In this document: positions 1 to 8,069 of the stretch, piece by piece
Layout: each line of letters begins with the position of its first letter
Numbering within the stretch: position 1 is the first letter of the stretch
Assembly (NCBI RefSeq): GCF_005049285.1
Contig: NZ_SOSC01000012.1
Coordinates: 1-64,000 of the forward strand
DNA: 64,000 bases
Source: Halorientalis salina
GTDB lineage: Archaea > Halobacteriota > Halobacteria > Halobacteriales > Haloarculaceae
Direction of reading: 5' to 3'
The notes under the pieces: generated by a model
Database searches by the model: none
Seen by the model: only the letters and a program-made list of their open reading frames with translations
What the model was told of the DNA's origin: nothing
Made by a program: the position numbers and the translations under genes

Positions 1-114
1 TCGCCACCGCCGCTGTTGGAGCGGTTGATCGAAGATGCACAGAAGATCCACCAGCAACGACCGATCTTACAAGAGACGCTCGCTACCGCTACGCAACCGA
101 GGTGTGAGTCTTAG
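1..114 (+). CDS. 3' end of an unidentified gene
   Basis: Frame 1 is open from the window edge to a TAG at 112-114 and encodes the last 37 residues of a protein, ending ...TQPRCES. The tail is hydrophilic and partly helical (LLERLIEDAQKIHQQ). The family cannot be named from so short a piece. A GTG at 104-106 inside its last codons is the likely original start of the next gene, so the two were probably translationally coupled. Confidence 0.4.
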   Translation, partial: SPPPLLERLIEDAQKIHQQRPILQETLATATQPRCES

Positions 115-161
115 CTAAAGACGAATGCCCCTACGAGTACTACGCGGCAGGCCCGTCGAGA

Positions 162-506
162 GTGACCGCCGAGGACGGCATCCATCAATGCGTCCACTGT
201 GACACGAGCGGCGGCGACGAGACGTACACGTTCTGTCCGAACTGCGGGGCAATCGCCTGCTCCAGCCACATCAAAACGGAGCGGCTGGAAGGCGAGCCGG
301 TCTGTACGGGCTGTGCGGTGACGGAACGGTTCGCGCTGAAGACGAAGTACTTCTACGACGAGGAGAATCTCGAAGCGTTCCGCGAGGAGTACGCCGCGAT
401 GCCGCTTCACAAGAAGGCGATGGAGAACAAGTGGCTGGCCGGGGGAAGCGTTGTCGCGACGCTGCTGGTCGTCGTCGGACTACTCGTCATCGGCGGCATC
501 ATCTGA
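162..506 (+). CDS. Zinc-ribbon membrane protein, N-terminus possibly lost
   Basis: The 114-residue protein has paired cysteines CVHC (residues 10-13) and CPNC (25-28), further CS and CTGC pairs near 33 and 49-52, and one C-terminal membrane helix (about 92-113, rich in V, L and G). It should be a small membrane-anchored zinc-ribbon protein with the ribbon on one side of the membrane. The role is unknown. The start used is GTG at 162. The same frame is open back to 108 and encodes a plausible N-terminal piece (KDECPYEYYAAGPSR) with no start codon. A GTG at 104 would join it if one T near 116 were absent, so a one-base insertion may have cut off the native start. Confidence 0.6.
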   Translation: MTAEDGIHQCVHCDTSGGDETYTFCPNCGAIACSSHIKTERLEGEPVCTGCAVTERFALKTKYFYDEENLEAFREEYAAMPLHKKAMENKWLAGGSVVATLLVVVGLLVIGGII

Positions 507-519
507 GCGGGCTAAGCGT

Positions 520-1092
520 TCACGCCGGCTCAGCGACCAGCTCTTCGAGCGCGTGCTCAAGCGGGCCGTGGAACTGCCAGCTGGCCCGCTCGAAGGCTTC
601 CTCGGTCGGACCATCCCAGCGCGGGAAGGCGGAGTGACCACTCACCTTGACGGTCCACTCGGACGGCTCCTCGAACGGGTTCCGGTTCGGGAGCTCGACG
701 ACGTAGAGATACTCCTCGTCGCCGTGAATGCCGTCGGCTGGGTTCTCGACGCCGTGTCCGAGTAGGAACATCGGCTGGTCGAGGTGCTCCATATTGTCCG
801 GCTCGAGGAGATCCGAGGGGTGGTCAGCGTGGATGCTCCGATCACGCCCTTCGTCCACGTAGAGGGTCATCGTCGAGAGCGTGTCGAGGAAGAGGAACTG
901 GGCAGCGGCGTACGCAGGCCCGCGCTCTGTTCGTGTCTCGTCGAGCAGCTCCTTCAGCTGGACAAGGTCACGGAGGACGCCGTCGGGATAGCCATCCGAG
1001 TGACGGTAGATCTGTGCGATGCGGTCGGTTTCGGACTGTTCGTCTGCGGGCTCGCTCCGTTGGATGAATCGGAGTTGACTTCGTGTGGACAT
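520..1092 (-). CDS. Conserved haloarchaeal hypothetical protein
   Basis: This 190-residue soluble acidic protein starts MSTRSQLRFIQRSEP at an ATG (1090-1092) and ends at 520. No catalytic motif, cysteine cluster or membrane segment is visible. The N-terminal half looks helical (LVQLKELLDETRTERGPAYAAAQFLF) and the C-terminal half has beta-type stretches (EYLYVVELPNRNPFEEPSEWTVKVSGH). A perfect 9-bp palindrome with a 7-base loop lies 20 bases upstream, as for several other genes in this region, which suggests shared control. I do not recognise the function. Confidence 0.65.
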   Translation of the reverse strand: MSTRSQLRFIQRSEPADEQSETDRIAQIYRHSDGYPDGVLRDLVQLKELLDETRTERGPAYAAAQFLFLDTLSTMTLYVDEGRDRSIHADHPSDLLEPDNMEHLDQPMFLLGHGVENPADGIHGDEEYLYVVELPNRNPFEEPSEWTVKVSGHSAFPRWDGPTEEAFERASWQFHGPLEHALEELVAEPA

Positions 1093-1111
1093 CGATCACC
1101 GCCGACGCGTG

Positions 1112-1136
1112 TGCGCCGGCACCCATCGCCGGCGCA
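1112..1136 (-). promoter_or_regulatory. Promoter-proximal GC palindrome (copy at 1.1 kb)
   Basis: Arms TGCGCCGGC (1112-1120) and GCCGGCGCA (1128-1136) pair perfectly around the loop ACCCATC. A T-rich box, read GGGTTTGTTTCT on the minus strand (1137-1148), abuts it. The start codon of the 190-residue gene is 20 bases further down. The same arms and loop recur at 4910-4932. It could be an operator lying between the TATA region and the transcription start, or a hairpin in the 5' end of the mRNA. Confidence 0.6.
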
Positions 1137-1243
1137 GAAACAAACCCTACAGACTCATGGTGAGTGGCCGAAAGTTTGTAAATTGACTGAGGAGATTAGG
1201 TTCTACAACGAGTAGCTCTATAGTCCGAACGTTCGAGCGTCCA

Positions 1244-1250
1244 TTTATAA
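1244..1250 (+). promoter_or_regulatory. TATA box of the 700-residue gene
   Basis: TTTATAA at 1244-1250 lies 28 bases before the ATG at 1279. That is the spacing expected for a leaderless haloarchaeal transcript. Confidence 0.55.
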
Positions 1251-1278
1251 TCCAGTTCCACAAGCAGAATAGTATAGG

Positions 1279-3381
1279 ATGTGCATCGACTTCGGGGAAC
1301 TCCGCGATCTAGAACTCGAACACGAAGAGCAACGGGAGTGGTGGGAAGCCAATCGCCAAGAGCTAACTAGAAGCCAGAAAGACAAACTGTTCCACTGGAT
1401 CTTCGACGAACAACCCTTCCATTACCGTTGGCTAGTAATAGAACTCTCCCTAGATAATCTCGAGAACCCACCGAGACTCGTTGACGATTTCCAACGACTA
1501 GCACCTCATATCGATGGAGACCTTGCTTGGCGAGAATTCTACGACGCATTCAGAAGCCGAGTGGAAGGGCATGAAGACTTGATGTGGGACATCTACGAGC
1601 ACCTCATTGAAACGGACGATGAGTGGTTAACGTGGATGGCCGGAGTAGTACTGGCTCAATTACCAGAGGATCAAATGCGCGAAATCACGCTCGATCTCCT
1701 CCATGCGGACGAAGGTACAAAGGTGCGGGCTGGACTCCAAGCAACACTTGAGCAGTATCAGGAGCAGGAACTACCTGAGGAGTATATTTCAGTATTTCGT
1801 GGATTGGCATTAGATTCGGAATCCGCGACGTTACAGGAATTGATCAGGGCAAATGTCGTCCTCTTCGAGGAAAACAACCAACTTTGGGATATGACGGTGG
1901 ACATTGCGGAGCGTAACCCAGAAACGATTCCCCAGATCAGCCGACGCTTTGCGAGCAAAATCGAGAATGAACATCTTGAGGAGTACATCCAGATTCTCAA
2001 ACACGGAATTGAAAACGGCCAAGACGTAGACTTAGCGCACGCAAACCAGTTCCTTCAATCCAACTTCGCCAATGAAACCGAAACCTTGGCAGAGTTCACT
2101 ATTTGGCTCGACAACCGAGATGCACTGACTTCAAATCGGTTGGCGGAGGATGTCTCCCGGGAAAACCCCGAGTATCTCCCAGAACTCTTCAGTCGGCTCG
2201 ACGACTACGAACACCCGCTCAAAGGACAGTTTTCGTTTATTCATGCAGGCAGATCCAGACCGGCCGAACTCGTACAGCTCATCCTCGAAGAATATGACGA
2301 AGAGAAATCAGTGTTCTACCTCGAACTGCTACGAAAGGCGCTCGGTGAATTATTTGAGCACGAGGACACGCATCTTTCCACCGTCGAGGACATTTACGAG
2401 TTCTTGGTTGAACATTTTTCTAGCGAACAATTCGTACACGCGCTCGACCGTGACCGACTAAATCTGGATGATCCGGACGTATACGATGAGGAAAGAGCTC
2501 TTGGGACGCTTCGGGAGTTCCTCATCGAATTGCACACCATCCGGGATTTTGACGATGAACTCTTGGAAACGCTCGATGAATATGAGTCGCTGTCAGGCCA
2601 CTTTTATGATCTCGTGGGAACCAGGATAGAAACGGGCAGGCCACATCCCTTCCTGTATCTACTCCGGGACGAAAGGAAGGAACTTGATTTCCTTGAGAAC
2701 AACTGGGACCGGATACCCCAGGACAAGCGTGACGATCTGCTAGCCAGCACCGGTTTCTACGATTTTCTCTCCGAAATTATGTTCTATCTCCACTTGGACA
2801 ACCAAAATGTGGCGTTCGAGCCGGAGGTCCCGTTACATGATTGGCAGACGGATGAGCCGAAGGGAAACGTCGACTTGGTGGTCGACGACATCTTCATCGA
2901 TATTTACCGGCCTGAAGCATGGACCCCCCTAGCCTTGTCGAACCGGGGTAGGTTCATTCCGAATAACGCCGAGAGCAAAATCCTGGGTAAGTTCAAGAGT
3001 AAATTCCTCGGGACACGGGAAATGGCCGAGAATCCGTGTTTCATCGCTCTCGATATCGACCGGTCCGAGATTGATCGTGAGCAAGTTGTGGCAGCGCTCC
3101 TCGGCTCGATGCAGGTGAGAATCTATTATGACGAGGAGACGGGAGAGACCGTTGGCGAGGACTACGTTAGAAACACAGATGAACGTCTCGAAGGCGACTA
3201 TTATCTGTTAGATAAGCATCTCAATGGGGTCATCTGGTACGAGACAGACCTCGTTGAAGAAGAAGATGGAGTTATGCCTGCTCTGGATCTTGGTGTTGTC
3301 CCGAATCCGGAACATGAAGACGGAGAGAGTAATTTCGAAATTTGTCAGAAGCTTGAGCGTTCGCTTACTGAGGGTAGCTGA
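1279..3381 (+). CDS. Helical-repeat protein with nuclease-like C-terminal domain
   Basis: This 700-residue soluble protein has no signal peptide or membrane segment. Residues 1 to about 490 are almost all amphipathic helices, as in HEAT/ARM repeats. From about residue 500 the pattern changes: a helix (YDFLSEIMFYLHL), a strand ending FEPEVP, NVDLVVDDIFIDIYRP, then a Lys-rich helix (ESKILGKFKSKFLG) and a strand (FIALDID). This order resembles PD-(D/E)XK nuclease domains, but the E-x-K motif reads D-I-Y, so activity is uncertain. TTA and ATA codons are commoner than in the neighbours, which suggests recent transfer. The gene stands alone on the plus strand among minus-strand genes. An anti-phage role is my inference. 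Confidence 0.6.
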   Translation: MCIDFGELRDLELEHEEQREWWEANRQELTRSQKDKLFHWIFDEQPFHYRWLVIELSLDNLENPPRLVDDFQRLAPHIDGDLAWREFYDAFRSRVEGHEDLMWDIYEHLIETDDEWLTWMAGVVLAQLPEDQMREITLDLLHADEGTKVRAGLQATLEQYQEQELPEEYISVFRGLALDSESATLQELIRANVVLFEENNQLWDMTVDIAERNPETIPQISRRFASKIENEHLEEYIQILKHGIENGQDVDLAHANQFLQSNFANETETLAEFTIWLDNRDALTSNRLAEDVSRENPEYLPELFSRLDDYEHPLKGQFSFIHAGRSRPAELVQLILEEYDEEKSVFYLELLRKALGELFEHEDTHLSTVEDIYEFLVEHFSSEQFVHALDRDRLNLDDPDVYDEERALGTLREFLIELHTIRDFDDELLETLDEYESLSGHFYDLVGTRIETGRPHPFLYLLRDERKELDFLENNWDRIPQDKRDDLLASTGFYDFLSEIMFYLHLDNQNVAFEPEVPLHDWQTDEPKGNVDLVVDDIFIDIYRPEAWTPLALSNRGRFIPNNAESKILGKFKSKFLGTREMAENPCFIALDIDRSEIDREQVVAALLGSMQVRIYYDEETGETVGEDYVRNTDERLEGDYYLLDKHLNGVIWYETDLVEEEDGVMPALDLGVVPNPEHEDGESNFEICQKLERSLTEGS

Positions 3382-3528
3382 GGAGATCCCGCCTCATATC
3401 GGGCTTGAAAGTGCCCATTCAAGTTACCAGGCCTTGGTTTGTTGGCTAAATTGGGGTTACTAAGTTCCTGCCCTCTATTCAGCAAGATTGCTGAGAATCA
3501 TTACCTACTGCCGATTTCGTCAAGGTCA

Positions 3529-3924
3529 CTATGCGAGATGCGACACCTCTGATGGTTCCTCGACGTCGTCGAACTCGCCACGCTCCACAGGTTCCCAGTC
3601 CTCACCCGGCTCTGGACTCCACCAGTCGACCTTGTAGGCGCCCGGTGCGCCGAGGATCTTCACGCGGGCCGACCCATCAGGCAGGTCGCGGCGCAGTTTC
3701 TCGTCGACGTGTAGGTTCCAGGTCGTGGTAGAATCGAAGCAGGCGAGCACGGCTTTCTCGTAGCCCCGTGACTCTCGGGATTCCTGGAGTTCGACCTGGG
3801 TGTTGCAGTTCTTGCAGAACACCCCCTCGAAGGGGATGTGAGTGAAGACCTCCTGCCCGCAGACGGGGCACCAGAGGAACTCGAACAGTGCCTCACTGTG
3901 TCGGTCAAGTACTTCGAGGGTCAT
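3529..3924 (-). CDS. Zinc-ribbon protein, DUF7567-like
   Basis: This 131-residue protein starts MTLEVLDRHSEALFEF. It has a four-cysteine zinc ribbon, CPVC (about 18-21) and CKNC (about 36-39), followed by a beta-rich domain containing DSTTTWNLHV and a Trp-rich tail. I remember near-identical haloarchaeal proteins labelled DUF7567, but I cannot check that name here. The frame is open further upstream to a GTG at 4044, but that extension would overlap the next gene and a palindrome (3946-3968), so the ATG at 3924 is preferred. It is probably co-transcribed with, or in the same regulon as, the DUF7568-like gene that precedes it. The function is unknown. Confidence 0.75.
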   Translation of the reverse strand: MTLEVLDRHSEALFEFLWCPVCGQEVFTHIPFEGVFCKNCNTQVELQESRESRGYEKAVLACFDSTTTWNLHVDEKLRRDLPDGSARVKILGAPGAYKVDWWSPEPGEDWEPVERGEFDDVEEPSEVSHLA

Positions 3925-3945
3925 TGGTTGACTAACCCGGTCGTC

Positions 3946-3968
3946 CCGGGCCACCACCTCGTGCCCGG
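3946..3968 (-). promoter_or_regulatory. Promoter-proximal GC palindrome (copy at 3.9 kb)
   Basis: Arms CCGGGC (3946-3951) and GCCCGG (3963-3968) enclose an 11-base loop that reads ACGAGGTGGTG on the minus strand. A T-rich box (CTGTTTTTTCG, minus strand) lies immediately upstream at about 3969-3978, and the ATG at 3924 is 22 bases downstream. The layout matches the palindromes at 1112, 4910, 8469 and 10810. Confidence 0.5.
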
Positions 3969-3997
3969 CGAAAAAACAGCGCCCAGCGCTCACCCAC

Positions 3998-4363
3998 TCA
4001 CCGTTCGGCGCCGTAGACGATGCGTGAGGGGGCTTCGTATCCACAGTCGGGGCATTCGTACCACCGCTGGACTTTCGCCCCGTCTGCTACCTTCTCGCCG
4101 ACGCGAACGTCGTCGTTCGGACACTCCGGGCAGTTGAGGTCCGGTGCGGGCCGCTCCCGGGGCTCGTCACGGAACGACGTCGCATTCTTCGTCTCGTATC
4201 CTCGCGACCACACGGGGTAGCCGTCGACGAGAATCACTCCGCGCCATTTGTACCGGTAGGAGTCCGGGGCTCGATGCAGGACGGCTCGCGCACCGGTCTC
4301 GGTGTTCCGATACGCGAGTGTCGGCGAGCGGCTCTCGCGTCGCCAATTGGTGATGGGAGGCAT
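3998..4363 (-). CDS. Zinc-ribbon protein, DUF7568-like
   Basis: This 121-residue protein starts MPPITNWRRESRSPTLAYRNTETG. Its N-terminal half is a small beta domain (YRYKWRGVILVDGYPVWSRGY). The C-terminal half is a zinc ribbon, CPEC (about 78-81) and CPDC (about 105-108), with an aromatic core (RWYECPDCGYEA). I remember close haloarchaeal relatives labelled DUF7568, but cannot verify this here. The ATG follows the stop of the gene at 4367 by only 3 bases, so the two are co-transcribed. Probable role: nucleic-acid or protein contact through the ribbon. No enzymatic motif is visible. Confidence 0.75.
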   Translation of the reverse strand: MPPITNWRRESRSPTLAYRNTETGARAVLHRAPDSYRYKWRGVILVDGYPVWSRGYETKNATSFRDEPRERPAPDLNCPECPNDDVRVGEKVADGAKVQRWYECPDCGYEAPSRIVYGAER

Positions 4364-4366
4364 TAT

Positions 4367-4858
4367 TCAGAAGTGGACGTCAGCGGGTACGATCCAGAGC
4401 TCTTCACTCTCCTCGAGGAGTCGATCCAGTTGTCCACGGTGGCGAATGCCGGTTCCGTGTTCGGTGTACAGGAAGATCGTCGGGCCGTCGTACGCACCGA
4501 CCTTGTGGAAGGCGTGCCGGGCGAGGTCCTCGTCGCGCATGATCTCCTCGTCGGAGAGTTCGTCGATGGCCTCTTTCACCCGGTCGAGATTACGCTCGAA
4601 TTCCTCCATCGTCGCTTCCCAGCCACGCTCGAGCAGGTCTTCGCCGTCATCAGAGTCGACGGGGGCTGCAGTCGGCAGCTCTCCCCATCGCGCCTTCCCC
4701 GCAACGGACGTGTCCTCCTCGTCGAAACAGACGTAGTAATCGAAGACGGCGCCGGCGTGTGGGTCCGCGCCGACTAGGCGGTCGAACACCGTCTTTCCGG
4801 TGGCCAGCGCGTCGTCGTGCGTCGATGCCTCTACCAGTGCGTAAATCACCATATGCAT
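4367..4858 (-). CDS. Conserved haloarchaeal hypothetical protein (MHMVIYALVEA type)
   Basis: The 163-residue acidic protein starts MHMVIYALVEASTHDDALATG and ends WIVPADVHF. The opening strand (MVIYALVEA) followed by a helix resembles a ferredoxin-like fold, and the middle is helical (ATMEEFERNLDRVKEAIDEL). The frame is open to an ATG at 4885, but the Met at 4858 fits the beta-strand start better and leaves more room between the gene and the palindrome at 4910-4932. No membrane segment or active-site motif is visible. It is the first gene of a unit that continues into the DUF7568-like gene with a 3-base gap. The function is unknown. Confidence 0.65.
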   Translation of the reverse strand: MHMVIYALVEASTHDDALATGKTVFDRLVGADPHAGAVFDYYVCFDEEDTSVAGKARWGELPTAAPVDSDDGEDLLERGWEATMEEFERNLDRVKEAIDELSDEEIMRDEDLARHAFHKVGAYDGPTIFLYTEHGTGIRHRGQLDRLLEESEELWIVPADVHF

Positions 4859-4909
4859 CTCGAACACCTCGAAACGCCGACGCACCGGGAATCGTTGCTC
4901 GCTCCAGCT

Positions 4910-4932
4910 GCGCCGGCACCCATCGCCGGCGC
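4910..4932 (-). promoter_or_regulatory. Promoter-proximal GC palindrome (copy at 4.9 kb)
   Basis: Arms GCGCCGGC (4910-4917) and GCCGGCGC (4925-4932) enclose the loop ACCCATC, identical to the copy at 1113-1135. A T-rich box (AGTTTTTCG on the minus strand) lies directly upstream at about 4933-4941. The start codon at 4858 is 51 bases downstream, or 24 if the 4885 ATG is used. Confidence 0.6.
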
Positions 4933-4962
4933 TCGAAAAACTCTCCTCGTGACGGCGGATTC

Positions 4963-5379
4963 TTAGGATTCGTCCGCTCGTTCGACAGTGATGGTCAGGT
5001 CGCCCGATTCGTAGTCGGCCTCGAAGTCGACCGCGAACGCGTCCGACTCGTAGGCGGCGTGGTAAGCACGGTGGCGTTCGAGCGAGCCTGTCGCCTTGAA
5101 GTGGAAGAATGCGGCCGCCGTGTAGGGCTTGCTCTGTGTTTCGACCTGCGACTCGACGGATGCGGGGAGCGCGATCTGGGGTGTGTCCGTGTCGATACTC
5201 GCAGCGAACTCCTTCGCTTCCTCGACGGTTGCTTGCGAATGTGCCGGTGTCTCGCCGGTGAGCACGTTCACCGGAGTTTCTGTCTCGTCGGTGAATAGGA
5301 CGTCTTCGAAGGTGTGTGTTCCGAGGATCGCTTCGGGGTCCAACTCGCAGTCGTGAAACGGGTCGTCCTCTGAGGTCAT
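4963..5379 (-). CDS. Conserved haloarchaeal hypothetical protein
   Basis: This 138-residue acidic protein starts MTSEDDPFHDCELDPEAIL. It has no membrane helix or metal cluster. The C-terminal third is beta-rich (AFAVDFEADYESGDLTITV) and the middle has an amphipathic helix (TVEEAKEFAASI). A weak G4/C4 inverted repeat with the sequence CACCCATT in its loop (5399-5420) and a CTGTTTTTCAG box (minus strand, about 5419-5430) precede the ATG. This repeats the upstream layout of neighbouring genes. The function is unknown. Confidence 0.6.
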   Translation of the reverse strand: MTSEDDPFHDCELDPEAILGTHTFEDVLFTDETETPVNVLTGETPAHSQATVEEAKEFAASIDTDTPQIALPASVESQVETQSKPYTAAAFFHFKATGSLERHRAYHAAYESDAFAVDFEADYESGDLTITVERADES

Positions 5380-5453
5380 CGAATCACGAGCCTACGGCGG
5401 GGCTCACCCATTCCGACCCCTGAAAAACAGCAGTTGCCACGAAGCAGATCGAC

Positions 5454-5630
5454 CTAGGAGTGGTTCAGGCTCGCCTTCTCGAAGGGTGACTCTCCGGTCG
5501 GAATGAGCAGTTCCTGTCGGTCTCCGACTCGCTCGGCCAGCTTCCGTTTCAGGTACTGTCTCGCCGTCGACGGTCGAACCTCGCCGGCGAGGTAGCCGTC
5601 GACGGAATCTACCCCGAGGCTATTGGCCAT
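5454..5630 (-). CDS. Small basic orphan protein (58 residues)
   Basis: An ATG at 5628-5630 opens a 58-codon frame encoding MANSLGVDSVDGYLAGEVRP followed by STARQYLKRKLAERVGDRQEL. The STARQYLKRKLAERVG helix is basic and could contact nucleic acid. It lies in the gap between the genes starting at 5379 and ending at 5721. It could equally be the remains of a longer gene. The product is not recognised. Confidence 0.35.
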   Translation of the reverse strand: MANSLGVDSVDGYLAGEVRPSTARQYLKRKLAERVGDRQELLIPTGESPFEKASLNHS

Positions 5631-5720
5631 AACGTGTGAACGGGCGGAGACACCACCAACATCAAGCGGTATGATAGTGATGGATTCACGAAAAGTGGCC
5701 TCGAGAAACGATAGTACGTG

Positions 5721-7727
5721 TTACCGGAAGACGTCGTTTCGATAATCGATATCGTCTGTGTCCTCGACCAGTTGGCCTGATGGGGCGATTCGGGACTGAG
5801 TCCAGGAGTTGGTCTCTTTGCCCGGGAGTTCTCGGGTCTTGCCACCACGCTCCCGAAGGACGTGAATCGAGGCGATCAGATTACACCATTGGGCATAGGT
5901 AAACGCCACATCGGCGCCCTCCGTCTCGCTTCCGAGGCGGAACGACCCGATCTGGGCGTCCGGACTGACACCCTCCAGGTCGGTGCCGTTAGAAACGATT
6001 TCTAAGGAAAGTCGCTTTTCGTGGTGTGTAGCGTACGACGGGCGAGGTTTCGCACTCGTCGGGAAGTCAAGGTCCGCAACGGACTCGGCCGCAACGTCAG
6101 TCTCCGGGAGTACGTTGTTGTCTATCCATTCGATATCCGGGTCCGGGCCTCTGAGGCTTATCTCGATACGGGTGTAGTCATCGTACAAGCTCGTTTTTAC
6201 GAACCCCTTGCCGGGGACCATCACCGACTCCAGGTCCTGTATGGCGGTGAGATTAGCCAGCAAGTTGTCGATCTCCTCCCCCGTAAACCAGATGTACCCA
6301 CCGTAATTCCGTCCGAAGTTGAACAAGAGAGTATCCGTCTCTCGGTAGTAGTCGACCAGTAATTCCACGTAGCCCGTTTCCATCTCGTGCTGGCTTGCGA
6401 CCGAGCCCTCCAGCACATAGATGCGACTGCCGGACTTCTCCACCTCTTCGGTGAGTTCCGAGAGTGGCTCGCGGGTCTCCGCTTGTGCGTCAAGCGTGTC
6501 GGGTACCTGCCAGGGGTTCTCAGTCAAGACATCTTGGGCGTAGGCGATCGGGTCGGAGTACTTGAGCCGGTCTGCTTCTTCCTCCGTGATATATGGAGAG
6601 ACAACCTCCCCGATCTCAGACGGAAACCGATCACCATAGCCAGTTTTCCGTTGTTGGTGTGTCTCCATGTATCCGTCATACGCGGGGACACGGTCGGTTG
6701 GTGTTCTGCAAATCTCGCTGTGGCCGTCCTCAGTGACGAGTATGATCCCGACATCCGCGAGGTCGGAATTGCCCTCAACTAACTCCGTCGCCCGCTCTTC
6801 GAGGCTCGCAGGAACGGCAAGGTAGAGCTGTGAGACCGTCTCCGTCTGCAAGAATTGGGTCAGCTGCTCGTGAACAGACGTTGGCGAGAACGAGCCTTCG
6901 CCTTTGGCCTCGACGCCAATGATCTTGTTCTCCTCGGGGTGTTCGAGTGCGTCGGTTGGGTTCCTACTTCCTTCGAAGGCGATCAGATCGATTGGCCGGT
7001 ACGGTTGATCCGAGCTGAGTGTGTTCGGGATATGTCCCTCCGGGATACCGCCCAGCGACTGCCAGATGGAGTGTTGAATCCAAGGCTCTTCGCGACGGGC
7101 GAACGTCACCCCACCAGCACTCTCGAGAGGCGCCCCGTCGTGGGTAATCTCCGGCGTGGGGGCGTCCATAGCCCCTAGAAGGTCATATGGTTCGACGTCC
7201 GGCACATGAATCACACCGACCTCCGGGAACGAGACCGCTCGAGAGATACGCTGTACCGCCTCATCCAATGGGATGGGGCCTTTGCTGGAGAGAAATAGCG
7301 TCACATAGTCCAAGACGGTTTGGCTCCCGATTTTCTGGTTCAGTATCTCATCGGGGAGTGCTTGTTCGATCGCTGAGCGGGCCTCTTCTTCGGTGTAGTG
7401 TCCAGCGTTGATCGCCCCTGCCATCCGTTTTCGAACTTGACTCAGTTCGTTGACGTCGAATGATGTCGTATCAGTCGTATCGAGTTCGGCGGCCGAGGCG
7501 ATGAAGAGCCGATCGAGTTTCCCACTCTCAACGTATCGGTGGAGCTGTTCGGTCCGATAAGCGCCCGTCTTGACTTCGATACCCCACAGCTCCCCGTTAT
7601 CCGTTTCCGCGACGAGGTCGATCCGTCCGGTCCCGAGCTCCACCTCCGCATCAACCGTCATCCCCTTGTCCCGCTCGAGCCAGTCCCATACCCGCTGGCG
7701 GAGTAGTTCCTCGCCGAATTCAGCCAT
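5721..7727 (-). CDS. Protein with two PD-(D/E)XK nuclease-like motifs
   Basis: The 668-residue protein starts MAEFGEELLRQRVWDWLERD. The first domain has the core D37 (GRIDLVAE) then E51-V-K53 (WGIEVKTG), typical of PD-(D/E)XK enzymes. A second similar core occurs at about 247-275: PIDLIAF, then GVEAKGE (E273-A-K275), followed by a helix and the strand QLYLAVP. The remaining 350 residues are soluble and unassigned. No methylase or helicase gene lies beside it, so a classical restriction system is unlikely without remote partners. A DNA-cleaving defence or plasmid-competition role is inferred. A TATA-type box (CTTAAATA on the minus strand, 7749-7756) lies 22 bases before the ATG, which implies a nearly leaderless mRNA. 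Confidence 0.7.
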   Translation of the reverse strand: MAEFGEELLRQRVWDWLERDKGMTVDAEVELGTGRIDLVAETDNGELWGIEVKTGAYRTEQLHRYVESGKLDRLFIASAAELDTTDTTSFDVNELSQVRKRMAGAINAGHYTEEEARSAIEQALPDEILNQKIGSQTVLDYVTLFLSSKGPIPLDEAVQRISRAVSFPEVGVIHVPDVEPYDLLGAMDAPTPEITHDGAPLESAGGVTFARREEPWIQHSIWQSLGGIPEGHIPNTLSSDQPYRPIDLIAFEGSRNPTDALEHPEENKIIGVEAKGEGSFSPTSVHEQLTQFLQTETVSQLYLAVPASLEERATELVEGNSDLADVGIILVTEDGHSEICRTPTDRVPAYDGYMETHQQRKTGYGDRFPSEIGEVVSPYITEEEADRLKYSDPIAYAQDVLTENPWQVPDTLDAQAETREPLSELTEEVEKSGSRIYVLEGSVASQHEMETGYVELLVDYYRETDTLLFNFGRNYGGYIWFTGEEIDNLLANLTAIQDLESVMVPGKGFVKTSLYDDYTRIEISLRGPDPDIEWIDNNVLPETDVAAESVADLDFPTSAKPRPSYATHHEKRLSLEIVSNGTDLEGVSPDAQIGSFRLGSETEGADVAFTYAQWCNLIASIHVLRERGGKTRELPGKETNSWTQSRIAPSGQLVEDTDDIDYRNDVFR

Positions 7728-7748
7728 GCCCGTAAGTACGCAGCTGCG

Positions 7749-7756
7749 TATTTAAG
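7749..7756 (-). promoter_or_regulatory. TATA box of the twin-nuclease gene
   Basis: CTTAAATA on the minus strand lies 22 bases before the ATG at 7727, fitting a leaderless or nearly leaderless transcript. Confidence 0.55.
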
Positions 7757-7840
7757 TCGAACTGTGGAGTAGTCTACTAATTGTTAGATATGGCTGTAGT
7801 GTCCTGGGCATGTATGGAAGAAGCATCCTGTACGACGGGT

Positions 7841-8008
7841 TCATGGGCCTGAATCCAGCAGTTCGCGTGCCGAACCGGTCCTCAAGAGGGGCGCCGTTGA
7901 AGTGTCCTCCATGGGAATCTCGGCGAGCCGGTCAAGAGCAAGTGATTTGAGGTCGTTAGCCGTAATCGTAGCGTCTGGTTCTTCGAGGATCACAACCGAA
8001 TGAACCAA
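7841..8008 (-). CDS. Possible small protein (55 residues, TTG start)
   Basis: A frame from a TTG at 8008 to TGA at 7841 encodes a short acidic protein containing VVILEEPDATITANDLKSLA and LDRLAEIPMEDTSTAPLL. The composition is typical haloarchaeal coding, unlike the other frames here. It may be a true small gene, or the decayed end of a larger one, since no ATG start or promoter stands out. The rest of 7757-8069 shows nothing further. Confidence 0.3.
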   Translation of the reverse strand: MVHSVVILEEPDATITANDLKSLALDRLAEIPMEDTSTAPLLRTGSARELLDSGP

Positions 8009-8069
8009 ACATCTCCTCAATCAGCTACTGATTCAGCTGTCACACTACAGCGGAGAAGTACCTACAACG

